NCBI GenBank assembly: GCA_029851415.1
Contig: CM056744.1
Location: 9,803,268 to 9,867,267, forward strand
From: Eretmocerus hayati
Lineage: Eukaryota; Arthropoda; Insecta; Hymenoptera; Aphelinidae
DNA length: 64,000 nt
Direction of reading: 5' to 3'
Shown here: positions 36,601-46,700 of the stretch, piece by piece
Position numbering within the stretch: position 1 is the first letter of the stretch
Layout: each line of letters starts with the position of its first letter
Notes under the pieces: model-generated
Told to the model about the DNA's origin: nothing
What the model saw: only the letters and a program-made list of their open reading frames with translations
Database searches by the model: none
Program-made: the position numbers and the translations under genes

Positions 36601-36702
36601 TGTTGTCAGGGTACCAGACTCAACGTCTTCCAATATCTCTGTTTTTTCTGTTGATAACCTGGAGCGATAATCTTTGAAATTCATGACCACCTGATCACCC
36701 AT
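33670..36702 (-). CDS. Ankyrin-repeat protein, intact, PRANC-like C-terminus
   Basis: A 1010-residue protein with no intron in its coding region and a true ATG at 36702. Residues ~1-110 are a repeat-poor leader. About 14 or more ankyrin repeats fill ~110-860, recognisable from TPLHFAV, TALHFATRG, SPLHFAVESS, TPLHLACDN, TPLHAAID and the loops LLKHGADAS, LLENGADPN, LVSQGADINA and LLEAGADIN. Loops between repeats are long. The C-terminal ~150 residues hold an acidic Asp/Glu/Ser stretch, then a helical block (MAGHALETYL, GIKRRILLELAKQVLDLV), then a Lys/Arg-rich tail that could be a nuclear signal. The helical block aligns with the C-terminal block of the broken gene at 61.2-63.7 kb, where it reads as a PRANC/F-box-like tail, but here the final F-box-like segment is degenerate. 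No signal peptide or membrane segment. Ankyrin proteins act as protein-binding scaffolds; the partner is unknown. ANK-PRANC genes are known from chalcidoid wasps and related to bacterial and poxviral families, so past transfer is possible. Confidence 0.85.
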   Translation of the reverse strand: MGDQVVMNFKDYRSRLSTEKTEILEDVESGTLTTQVRNFVYWLRSSNANDELFSYILLVSALRRKHISTSKFLIKKGCSIKLPRKTGHFCTPFYYALKMNNWRICLELSRRRASLLDCDANMDTALELAMNLGARWFIENALDNIFSTKKNTSLDSACEDNILLFHAACWVAHPEAVRTFLSHGFSMKSRSKFNTEDWKEFTPLHFAVCGYPRDDHKKRKQTISVLLEHGDTDIFARDKQGRTPFHVYFKGLLPLDIKSILKYASRFMDRSCINPEDGDGSGIFLMSCSVMTALTPYSEDTKKLRNLIEYFIENKVDLNCSVPVGNEQYPGSTALHFATRGSFWTLMKLLLKHGADASILDESGDGPLNVVCRKSIYHSEEGKPQQRLELIQLLLENGADPNVKICQDRTAVHELFRAYRLGRSPIYLLHESEMLLLSKNLNGINHTDRFGISYLHVACLGDDLEMIKTLVKNGASVNSQITSNAVWYPGYSPLHFAVESSRFDFVEYLVSQGADINAVNEDGDTPLHLACDNFRAVKHNRKYELLDANDDYEWEPSRLHHMKIIEYLIQHGALIDAKNSSGRTPLLRNFSGSSSIIRRSYPGDLRGDQNDKFYESIKNELFIRQQRVMDILLNHGADINACCVTRYCRGYCEFGGTILHILSGHYGTYPLNEKLAELVLERGADVNVVDDRGFTPLHAAIDESISRDPYPSMIALLIKYGTNIHAMFRNHGIPLRIAFSYCSSRSSLETIIAKLLNLPNVDVNAQDIRKQTFLHIFIDQRYCFGTIKLLEAGADINVEDMDGNPPTYELSESLKVSTPSDQGILLLVVIITHVKKLEKLNSFISEKVVRDRNILSNYLMEKSEHSMDSDIDEEVNHSKSEDVDDDTSSYHSDFKDLSKMAGHALETYLEEVIESMHGKSELTDLKNIIKRMCKKGIKRRILLELAKQVLDLVTKKVYGCSDLCSAEILNKDCNNHLEDSQKTSTHRELRKRSKNFPETRKSSKKSRRDQ

Positions 36703-36713
36703 GACTTCTGTCC

Positions 36714-37073
36714 TAAAAATGATTGATCAATCAATGACAACGTATTATAGATTGTCATTAGTTATCCGATCTAACGGCAGCTTTTGGGTGAGTGCTACCG
36801 TGACTATTCGCTATCAACGCTAAGTATTTGATGAAAAAATTCTCAAGTGTCGTGGAAATAATGCACTGATAGAATGGGGGACAATCTGTGATTACTCAAT
36901 GATTCCTCTAGCTCCTCTTTTTCATGGATACTAGTTTCCTCAAAGGAAAAAAATATCAGCAATCTCACAACTATTCTCTCTCTTTTCATGGTAGAGCAGA
37001 CAAGCTAGTGGAGTAACTTTGATGCTTCTATCATCCTCAGATTTCAGACAAGGCTAGTAGATTCTGTACTCAC
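36714..37073 (-). promoter_or_regulatory. Possible 5' UTR intron of ankyrin gene
   Basis: On the minus strand a strong donor, TTGG/GTGAGTACA, lies at 37073. A plausible acceptor, CATTTTTAG/GACAG, lies 11 nt before the ATG. Together they would remove a ~360-nt 5' UTR intron. This is prediction from splice consensus alone; the pyrimidine tract is modest. Confidence 0.25.
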
Positions 37074-37649
37074 CAATGAGCCAGCTAAAAATTTTCTTCC
37101 AAGATAGAAACGACCAGTCGGTGAGTGAGTAGTAGATGGAGTACTTGGAAAAACTGAAACAAAAAGACGATAGACTCAAGTGAGACGGCTAGTTCAAAAT
37201 GAAAAATGATAAGTATAACTCAATCACGATTGGTTTCATCATGAAATCTCGCAAAAATACAAAGACTATACTGCTTGGTACATTTGACCCACCCCAATGA
37301 TCTTACTTATCCACAATGGATCCAATTCAAAAATAAAAGTGATACACTTTGGTGGATGATTTCAACATTTTACGAAGTAAAAAGTCTACAGCTGCAGATT
37401 TTTCATGAGTTATTTGCAAGGGTCAATTGTATAACTTTTCTCTGGTGACTTTTCTCTCGATGTTAGTCATCTGATTCGCAAATCATAATTGAGGGGGTGG
37501 GTGGAAAAAGGGCATAACCGCCATTATGCCCTTCTTCCGGATACCGCTTTTTTTGAGCCTCCGTGCCAAGATCTACCACCCCCCGAAATCCGTTTTTCGA
37601 AAGATTCCAAAAGCGGTCTGGCAGATAAAAGGGCGTAACCGCCATTACG

Positions 37650-37865
37650 CCCTTTTTTCTGCCCGATAAAAGGGCTTAATGGAGCTTAAGCCCTTTTCAT
37701 CAGCGAAATAATTGCACTTATGCCCTTTTTCCGAATATCACGACAATTACGCCCTTTTATCGGGAAAATTATTGCACTTACGCCCTTTTTCCGAATATCA
37801 CGCCGGTTACGCCCTTTTACAGGGAAAATTATTGCACCTACGCCCTTCTTCCGAATATCGCGCCA
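37650..37865. repeat. 60-bp minisatellite (left array of TIR element)
   Basis: Three copies at exact 60-bp spacing (ATTGCACTTA at 37711 and 37771, ATTGCACCTA at 37831). Each is built from two 30-bp halves containing TACGCCCTTTT. Confidence 0.85.
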
Positions 37866-38670
37866 TGGCGCGTGGAAAGCAAGGCCCCGCGAGTCCTGTT
37901 TATCTTCGAAAGCAGAGTGATACCCACTGCTAAGGGGTGTCGAGTTAGGCCTCGATGGGTAGAATTTCGGTCAATTGAGGGTTTCAGGGATCAGCAAATG
38001 TTAATTTCAAGTTGGTAAGGAACTTTCCATTGATTTCTTGGTTGATCAGATTTTCTTCATATTTACAAATGATTTAATCAACGTCAACCTGTATAATCAG
38101 AATATATACGAATGAATCAGTATAAATATCCACCGATAGTTGGAGAAGTCCTATTTCGCCTGGGAAATTCCCGAAAATAAAGTTAGCTTTGCAGGTCAGA
38201 CTGATGACTACTTATTTGTGACTAGAGTCGCAAAATTTAATTTTGAAATGATTTTGTGAAACAAATACACCTAAATGACCTTTTAGAGCTCGACTTGTAT
38301 AAATATTCCAAAAACATGAACATCTTTCCTCAGGTCGTTAATGGATCTTGAGCACTTTCTATGGGTTATTCTTTAAAAAGACTCCAGTACCTTATGTCTT
38401 CCATGTCGATTCCCCAACTGTCAACGTCGGTTGATAAAAGTATGTATAAATCACTACTTTCAGTAACTTTCGAAACAGGTTCTTGATCCCTCTGCTTTTG
38501 ATTGCCATGGATGTTTTGGCATTTTCCTCCCTCCGAGAGTTGACTCATTCCTAATTTCATGAACTCTAACTTTTTCTCCAAAAAGTACGATGCTGTAATC
38601 GAATCTCACGAGGGCTTAACAACCATTATTGAATTCATAAAAGGTCCAATTGCTCAAAACATTTTAAACG

Positions 38671-38970
38671 GGCGTAACCACGATGATTTGAGCTTCAAAG
38701 GGCTCCACTGACACCATTGATTCCAGAAAGGGCGTCACTGCTATGATGGAAACTCAAAAGGGTGTAACTGCTACGATGAATTTTCAAAAGGGCGTAACTG
38801 CCATGATAAAATTTCAAAAGGGCGTAACTGCTATGATAAAATTTCAAAAGGGCCTAACTGCTATGATAAAATTTCAAAAGGGCGTAACTAAGGTGATTCT
38901 TTTCAAAAAGGGCTTAATTGCACCCAAAAAATTTCAAAAGGGCTTAACTTTTTTCCCAGCCCGACAGGAT
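38671..38970. repeat. 30-bp minisatellite (right array of TIR element)
   Basis: Ten units at exact 30-bp spacing from 38671, typically GGCGTAACTGCTATGATAAA followed by ATTTCAAAAG. Because 30 is a multiple of three, one frame reads a 10-residue repeat (FQKGVTAMIK). I treat that as a by-product. Confidence 0.9.
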
Positions 38971-40189
38971 TTGGAAAAAGGGCTTAAGTACCTGACTGAA
39001 AAAATTTAAAAGGGCGTAATTACTCTGTAACAGGGCGTAAGTGAGGTCGGATCTGGAAAAAAGGCCTAATTACCGAGGAAAAATTTTATAAAAATCCTCC
39101 AGAGCCTGGAAACGCTTTTCCACCTAATATAACGATGAAAACATGTTGTTTTACCTTCAAATTGAGTGTTTTCACCCTTCCATGGTGAAAAAATTTCTCG
39201 TCATTTCCACACGACTGATGGAAGCTTTTCGTGTCCATAGAACCGTGGAGCATGAATCGAACCACCCCCTAGCAATCAGATATCTTCCAAAACATGCCCA
39301 GGAACACTCTCAAAAAATTTGGAGACGATTGGACTTGATCTCGAGATTTTATACCACTCTTTGTGAGGAAGAAAGGCCAAAATTTGACCCTGTATTCGGA
39401 AAAAGGGCATAATTGCATTTTTTGAAATCGCTGAAAAAAGCTCAAAATCAAATTTCATCCCCCGGATCGGGTCGGGCTATTTCGAGAATGTTATTTTCTT
39501 CGAAATAAGTCAGGTCTACTCGTCCAATTATGTCTGTAGCGGTTTTTATCAAGTTTTCATTGATTTTCTCAAAATGACCATTTTGCAATTACGCCCTTTT
39601 TCCACCCACCCCCTCAATTGGTGTAAGATAGTATGTGCATTAAGTCTGACCTTTCAATATCAAGGGCGATGATAGAGTCATACCGAACGAGGTACAAACA
39701 CTTTCTTTCAACGAGAGATAATTCAAAGATGTATGTATTTCCATGGACCATGTGAATTCTTACATGCTTGAGTCTTTTATTGCACGCGTTTGGAAACCAA
39801 TATCGAATTGCGTTGATATAGCTAATCAAAATGAGAAACAATAATGTGCCCTTATGATTTTGTTTGTAACAGAAAAATAATTCTCAAGTCAGTTCTCTCT
39901 CAAGCTTGCAACTTCTGCATTTGATCAATTCAGGGATACTTGTAGACTTGGGAATATCGATTGTCATATAAAAAGTCTCTGTTTGAAATAAGTGTAATCA
40001 CATCCATGGTTTCTGAAAATTTTGTTGAAATTAAAGCTCAATCTGCTTCAAGTATGACTAGGTTTACATGAAGGGATTGAAAAAGACGCATTATGCTCTT
40101 GCACCTGTGGCAAACAATTTCTGCATGTACACTTTATAAAATAATTCACCCCATTAATTTTCTCATTATCTTGACAAAAATTCCCATAC

Positions 40190-40365
40190 GCGAACCCTGG
40201 TGGAAAAATGAGCGTAGCAGTACTGCGCAACTCCCTACTACTGTCATACCGCTACGGCCGTATTACTATAGTAGCACTACTGTCGTAATACGATCGTAGC
40301 ACTCCGGTAGTAGTACTGGCCGTATTACTGTCGTATTACTATCGTAATACGCTCTAGATTTACGG
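40190..40365 (+). mobile_element. GTA/TAC-rich MITE-like repeat, copy 1
   Basis: It starts CCCTGGTGGAAAAATGAGCG and continues as GTAGTA/TACTAC/CGTAATACG units that are largely self-complementary. An inverted relative lies at 50950-51145, sharing AATGAGCGTA, GATCGTAGCACTCCGGTAGT and CGGCCGTATTACT. Confidence 0.6.
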
Positions 40366-41102
40366 TCATACTAGAATAGAAATATTTGGGTTTGAAATTA
40401 TGCTTGTGATAAATACTCCCGCTGTATAGATTAATTCGAAAGATATTTTGGAAGGTATACTTGAATGGCTCTGTCAAAACATTTCAATTTTAATGTAGAT
40501 GCAAGGAAGAAGTGAGAGCGTGACGGAGTGAATTGTTTTTGCCGAAATTCTACCCGTAATTGAGCACGTCGACAACATACGGACAAACGAATAGGGAACT
40601 TGCATGGTCGAGCGTATGCCAATACAGATTATGCATTCGATAGCGCAGACCACAAGATGATTTTTGGTCAAAACAGAGTGATTTCAGGGGTGATATTCGA
40701 TTTACAATAAATAATCAAAAATGCACCCGCGAGAGACCCCCGATTCATTTCTACGTCATTAGGGTAGCCGCTGACACACACATACAAACCCGCGCGCATT
40801 GGTGTTGCGTACGTGTGACGGCCGTCTGCAACTTCTGCAAGCGCTATTCGCTCAGATCACCATTATTTGGCGGCAAAAATTCTGACTGTAGCGCTCATAG
40901 TGGCCAAATGTCACACGAAAACACGGGGGCCAGCGACGGGGGCAGCCGTGGCAAGTCGTATATATAGGTATAGAGCTCTCGCGTCGACTGGCGTCTGCTG
41001 ATGCTATCTGAATACTTCTCATTAGACCAACATGGTGACTCCGTCAATAGGTCAATCACTATACTAGAGTTCCAAATATACAGTGTCAGTGGTGAGGATT
41101 CA

Positions 41103-41137
41103 CCATAGAGATATAATACCAAATTATATCTCTATGG
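41103..41137. repeat. Perfect 14-bp hairpin
   Basis: CCATAGAGATATAA and TTATATCTCTATGG are exact reverse complements around a 7-nt loop (TACCAAA). No neighbouring gene explains it. Confidence 0.6.
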
Positions 41138-41422
41138 AATTCACTCGTTGCAGTGCGAGGGTCTCTCTCATATTCTCCCAACACAACGAAAGCACGCTTG
41201 GCTTGTGCTGGGACGGCCGTCGGCCCGGCTCCACTTCGTCGTCGCGGGATCGTGTTGTGACGTGTTTCACGCAGGTGGTGTTGCGTGGTCGAGTAGACTC
41301 GACCTGTAGTGTATCTTTTGGCGATAGTGTAATAATGAGAGTATACAGTATGCTGAATCTGTCACAATTAAAATTAGAAGCTAGCTATAGCAATTGTATA
41401 TGCTGTGATGTTTTTAACGTGC

Positions 41423-41423
<1 letters not shown>

Positions 41424-41491
<68 letters not shown>
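41424..41491. repeat. (TG)34 microsatellite
   Basis: An uninterrupted TG tract of 68 bp. The Cys/Val-repeat open frame across it is an artefact. Confidence 0.95.
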
Positions 41492-41495
<4 letters not shown>

Positions 41496-41585
41496 TATGT
41501 GCAGCCGTGCGCGCGAGCCCCCGTTTTTTAATGCACGGTTCGGCCATAAGAGGCGCCCTAAGACAACTTGAGCGGAGCGAATAAA

Positions 41586-42142
41586 ATAACAAATCGGACC
41601 CGGCTAGTTTGATGCTCGAAACAATTTTTTTAATCAAATTGGGGGTGAACTGTCCACATTAGCAGTTGCTTCTGGCCTTTTACTTCAGCTGAGGTGCAGT
41701 GGGACCGCCTGTTATCACGTTTTTTGTGCATAGTGAAGTGAAGAAGGATGCAGGTTAGTGGGCTTTTGGGGCCACAAGTTTGAGTTTGGGAATTGTCAGA
41801 TCATCACTCAAAGTGTTATCTGGCTCATGAAATGAAGCAACAGTGGCTTAATATGTGTGACCGTGGTGAATAATTTCCACATTGAATCACCTGATCCTTC
41901 TTATTCACCTTACCATCTGAGAGTGTTGACATCCTTCGACGATGATTACCCTAGCTCTTCTTATGATGCATCAGACAGAATCAAGTTGAGCGTACTCAAT
42001 CAAATATTTAGTGGAGTAGTTGTTTGCTGTTTGTCGTGCCTCCAAGCTTCAGATTGATGAGTTGGGCCCAAGTGTTGCCATTAGAATTGGGCTCTTGCCA
42101 TTTCTAGCTCCTCAGTACTAGATCACTATGCTGTGGCTGCGT
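41586..42142 (+). mobile_element. Foldback element, left arm
   Basis: It matches 49970-50520 as reverse complement over ~550 bp with moderate divergence, including GGTGAATAATTTCCACATTG and GACAGAATCAAGTTGAGCGT. The outer ends share CGGAC(C/A)CGG then TTTGATGCT. The Gypsy element sits between the arms, in the original ~100-bp loop. Frames at 41857-42057 (+) and 50054-50254 (-) are the same non-coding arm read in both copies. Confidence 0.85.
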
Positions 42143-42180
42143 CAGATGATTAGTCCTGTCAGTAAAAACCACAAAAGGGA

Positions 42181-42184
42181 TTCA
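42181..42184. repeat. Gypsy target-site duplication, TTCA
   Basis: TTCA abuts the left LTR and recurs at 49912-49915 after the right LTR. Four-base duplications are usual for Ty3/Gypsy integrases. Confidence 0.7.
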
Positions 42185-43510
42185 TGACAGTGCCCGTAGA
42201 TCCGCTTATGAGAAATCAATTCAATAATGGATACTAAAATGAAACCTCGGGATCCCCGTCAATGAGAGTATGGTCACTCCCGCGTCTCGCTGGTTGGAGA
42301 CGAGATTTTCTCAATCGGAGCAGTCTTCCTTTTGTCCGCGGCTATGGCTTGGAGCGCGGCAAGCCGAGCGAGCTTTCTGGCTTGCTGAAGCCCGTATAGG
42401 TCCTGCTGCCGTTCGCTCTCGGTGCGGGATACGGGAACCTTGCTCCATGCACGGCCACGATGATTACGATCCATCCGCGCGAGCAGGGACGGAGTGCGTA
42501 GTTGATGTAGGACGATCCGTCGGGGGGACGAATGTAGGGGCAGGTAGACGAATAATTCGAATGTTTTCTAAGTTCAATTGCGACTCAGTACCAGTGCGAA
42601 ACACGAACACAACACAGACTCTATCGCTCATGACATCGAGCGGGAACGCGGTACAGTGTAACTAAGTCGCGATACCGACGGGCCTGACGGCACCAGGGTA
42701 CGTCGGTTCGATGAGCAGCGTGGCCACGGATGGGCCGAGTGTCGTGGAGGGTGCGTCGCGACGGCGTGTTCAGAAAAGACTGGATGTCGAGTGTTGGATG
42801 CTCGCCCTTTTTATAGGCAGAGTGGAGTGTATATGGTGTAACGGTATGTGGCGTTATTTGTGTACGGAAGGTATACGGAATAACGTCACGGTGCGTTATT
42901 GAAAAATGCTAACGCCACAAACGGCATGTGGCGTTAGTCCTATATGAAATGCATATGGAATAACTGCACGGTGCGTTAGTAAAAAATGCTAACGCCACCC
43001 ACGGCATGTGGCGTTAGTCCTGTGTAAAATGCATATGGAATAACTGCACGGTGCGTTAGTGAAGAATGCTAACGCCACAAACGGCATGTGGCGTTAGTCC
43101 CGTGAAAAATGCATATGGAATAACTGCGCGATGCGTTAGTGAAAAATCGATAACGCCACGAACGGCATGTGGCGTTAGTCTCGTATACTGTGTATCAGGG
43201 ATAACGATACAGCGCGTTAGTAAGGATGATTATCCCATAACGCGACGCGGCGTCATTTCCGGCGTGCGGTGTAAATCTGTGGGTCACGCGGCGTGGCGTT
43301 ATCCCCGATGCGAGGGGTGCTAACGCGACGTGGCGTTACCCTCGGTGCGGGGTGTGTCAACGCGATGCGGCGTTACCCTCGGTGTGAGGTGTGTTAACGC
43401 GACGCGGCGTTACCCTCAGTGCGAGGTGTGCTAACGCCGGGTTGCGTTATCGATGATTTGTCGGGGAATGCATGTGCTTGTCGATCAAATTAATTAAGAT
43501 GCGCGCATCA
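42185..43510 (-). repeat. 3' LTR of Gypsy element
   Basis: 1326 bp, identical to 48586-49911 at a constant offset of 6401 except for the A/G difference at 42761. It contains the TATA box at 42805-42817 and the U3 repeats at 42841-43445. Confidence 0.93.
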
Positions 43511-43775
43511 ATCCGTCCGGGGATCGATGAGTGCATGAATTTCCCGATAGTGTTCGTTTGTTCGCGTATGGTACCTTGTCGACTCGTTTATTCGACAAGC
43601 TTAGATGCTAATACATATAGAGTGGTTATATTAGATTGGTTATGAGATTCTTGGCATGAGAATGATAGTGAAATTAGTGTCTCATATTGAATAATATTCC
43701 CACTGATCACTTTTTCACCGTAACACTTTGAACTGCACTATGAACTACTTGATAGGAAGAAAACTTATATGATGA

Positions 43776-46700
43776 TTATCCAGGCCTGGTATCCGGTTGT
43801 TGCACGGGGAATCCTCTCCGGTGCCGAAGGTTGTAACGGTGCGTAGGCGGCGGATACGCGAGCTTTCGCTCGATATCTCTTATCGCGGCTTCCGCCCGTG
43901 TTGGTCGTCCTCTTTTCCGCTTCCATTTCTGGTTGCAGAGAACGCGGGAACTCTCCTCGATCCCGATTGGCGCGGTGATCAGAGCATCCGTCTCTGATTG
44001 TGTTGAGCATACGGTCTGCGCACGGTCCGGAATCGTGGCAGGGGCAGGAACCGCATCGGTGCCCTGCGACCGGTAGGCGTCCCCACAAGTAGTCGCAGCT
44101 GATGGGTCCTGTCGTTCGTGTGGTTGGGGCTGCTCAGCATCTATGGCGCCGCGGGATGCGGGAGATGCGTCCCCAGATGGAGCCGCTGGAGGGGCTGCCG
44201 ACGTGTAGTCCCGCTTGACTTGCGAGATATGCACTTTTAGCGTTGTGTTTCCGGGACGGTCCACGGTAAACACTTGTGGCGAGTGGCAATGAATGATGTC
44301 GTAGGGTCCTTCCCATTTCGGGGCAAGGCCGGCGTTAAAACTGTCCACTGCCTTGGAGAGGGGATGCGTTTTGATGAACACCCGATCCCCTTCCGCAAAG
44401 ACTTCATCCGAAGGCTCTGGGCTGTTGGTATAGTTGACCTGATTTGCGACGGCCCTGGCGACGCGAGCCTCAAGATCATCCGAACTCGGGGAGACCTTTT
44501 CTCCAGGGCGAGTGAGATTTCGTCCCAAGAGAAGTTCACTTGGGGTGAACCCGGTAGCGGCGTTGTGCCTCCGGCGCGTGGCAAACAGGATGTTTGGGAT
44601 CTCCAGATCCCAGTTGACCTGGTTGGGTTGTGGTAGGAGAGCCAAGCGAAGGCCTTTCTTCAGTTCCTGGTTTCGGCGTTCGGTTGGATTGGCTCTCGGA
44701 TGATATGCAGGTGTGGTCCACAAGGAGGTTTTCCATTTCTCGCACAGGCGCATCCAAGTTGCGCTCTTGAATTGCGGTGCATTGTCGGAAAGGATGGACC
44801 TTGGGAACCCCCACCTGGGGAAGATTTCCGTCTCCAGAACGTGTGCGATGACAGCCGTTGTCGACGAGGAGATGGGGAAGGCCTCGGTCCAGCGGGAGAA
44901 TAGATCCGTGATCACCAGGATGAACCGTTTCCCGCGGGGCGTCCGGGGATAAGGGCCCATCAGGTCCAAGGCGATCTCTTCCCATGGCCGTTGTGGTAGC
45001 CTCGGTCTCTGAATCCCAGCATCCGTTGGTCGAGCGGCTTTCGCGAGGTTGCAGGCCTCGCAAACGCGCACGTGCTGTCTGACGTCGCTCCGCAGTCCGG
45101 GCCAGTAGTACTGCTCTCGGATCTGGCGGGCGGTTTCGGCAGCGCCAGGATGGCCTGCGAGTGGGTCGTCGTGGAAGTATCGCAACACGTCGGCACGTGC
45201 CGCCTCCGGCACGTAGATCCTCGGGTTGTCCGGATCTCGGCAGAAGTGCAGCAGTCCGTTGCGCCTTTGCCACTCCGGTCCTTGGGGTAATTCGGGGGCG
45301 TCATCCTGCGCTTGCCGGATATAGTCGTCGAAGCCGTCGCACTCTACGCAGGCCGTCATGAGTCCATCCAGCGGTGGTGAGCTTACAGGGGGCGTAAGGG
45401 CGTCGTAGTCGCCCTCCCGGTCCACGAAGCTTTCTTGGCCCGGAGCTCGAGAGAGCGCGTCAGGCAGCTCGTTCTCTCGTCCAGGAACGTGCTCCACCGT
45501 GAAGCTGAAACGGCTCAGAAACAAGGCCCAGCGTGTGAGCTTACCGCGTTCATCCTTGACGCGGTCAAGCCATTTGAGCGCCTGGTTGTCCGTGCGTAGC
45601 GTGAAATGAGCGTCTTCCAACAAGTGCTTGTACTTGCGGAGCGCCCATATGACGGCCAAGCATTCTCGTTCGTTGGAGTGGTAACCCTGCTCGGTTGGTG
45701 AAAATTTGGCTGACGCGTAAGAGATCACTTGACGATCTCCGGTGGGTCCAAGGTGAAAAATCACGGCGCCCATGCCGGCGTCGCTGGCGTCGGTCTGCAG
45801 GTACAGGGGCTTGTCCAGTTGAGGTCGGTGTAGTTTCAGAGGCTCCTTGAAAGCCTCCTTGATACGATCCATCGATGCTTGAGCCTCCTTAGTCCATCTC
45901 CAAGACTTGCCTTTTAGACAATCCGTCATCGGAACGGCGATCTCGGCAAAATTTGGGATGTACTCCCGTAACCAGCCGCACACCCCGAGAAACTTCTGCA
46001 GGTCTCTCCTGTGGCGAGGCGGCTTTGACTCCAGAACGGCGCGGATGTGCTCCGTCTTTGCTTCATTGTGATCGTTTGTGACGATGTGGCCCAGGAACTC
46101 TAAGCGAGTTTTCCCGAAATCGCACTTGTCTATCGCGCAAGCAAGGCCGTACATGTCCAGACGTTCCAAAACTTTGGCGACGTGGACGAGGTGATCCGCC
46201 CAGTTGTGCGAAAATATTACGATGTCATCTTGGAAATTCAGGCAGAACTCGCCGAGTAATCCCAGAAGCACCTCCATTCCGATGAGTTGGTTACAGGTAC
46301 GCCCGGAGTTCTTCAGTCCGAAGGCTGCAACGTTGAAGACACATTGTCCTCCATCCGGCGTACAGAAGGCGGTGTACTGCTTGGAGTCCTTGGTAAGCGG
46401 GATCTGCCAGTAGCATTTCCGAAGGTCAATAGTGGAAAAAATGGAGGCTCCGCCGATTTCCTTGAGAACCTCGTGGATTACAGGATTGGGCTGGCCTGCG
46501 TCCTCCGTGACACTGTTGATCCTCCGGAAGTCAACACAAAATCGGTAGGTCCCGTCGTGTTTGTCCACCAGAACTATTGGTGAGCTGTAGGGCGATGAGG
46601 CTGCCTCGATAACCCCGTCTGCCAGCATCTGTCTAACCATGTCCGTTATTGCCCGCTTTTTCTCGGCGGAGTAACGATAAGGTGGGATCTTGAAGGGGCG

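Larger units (their letters stand above)
37487..39619. mobile_element. 2.1-kb TIR element carrying opposed minisatellites
   Basis: The left end AATTGAGGGGGTGGGTGG continues into AAAAAGGGCATAA. The right end is its inverted copy (TTACGCCCTTTTT, then CCACCCACCCCCTCAATT). The TIRs match over about 33 bp with one mismatch. Inside, the left part carries TTACGCCCTTTT-type repeats and the right part AAAAGGGCGTAAC-type repeats, so the arrays extend the inverted symmetry. Between and around them lies unique sequence without a transposase frame. No clear target duplication found. It resembles a non-autonomous DNA element, but I cannot assign a superfamily. Confidence 0.7.
39620..41585. other. Non-coding stretch with short repeats
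   Basis: No gene recognised. It contains the GTA-rich repeat at 40190-40365, a perfect hairpin at 41103-41137 and the TG microsatellite at 41424-41491. A moderately GC/CpG-rich patch at about 41150-41320 could be an exon or promoter, but nothing in it is recognisable. Confidence 0.35.

Noticed and set aside
38743..39009. Open frame with a 10-residue FQKGVTAMIK repeat
   Set aside because: The 30-bp minisatellite period preserves the frame by arithmetic; there is no domain, and it lies inside a TIR element. Kept only as a note in the findings.
41083..41571. 162-codon open frame on the plus strand
   Set aside because: A long Cys-Val run comes from the (TG)n tract; the rest has no recognisable motif.
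42270..43323. Plus-strand open frames in the LTRs (131, 63 and 85 codons), repeated at 48671-49724
   Set aside because: They run antisense to the Gypsy element and recur only because the LTRs are duplicated.
44536..45304. Long minus-strand frames (245 and 114 codons) within pol
   Set aside because: Out-of-frame shadows of the integrase region, favoured by its high GC content.
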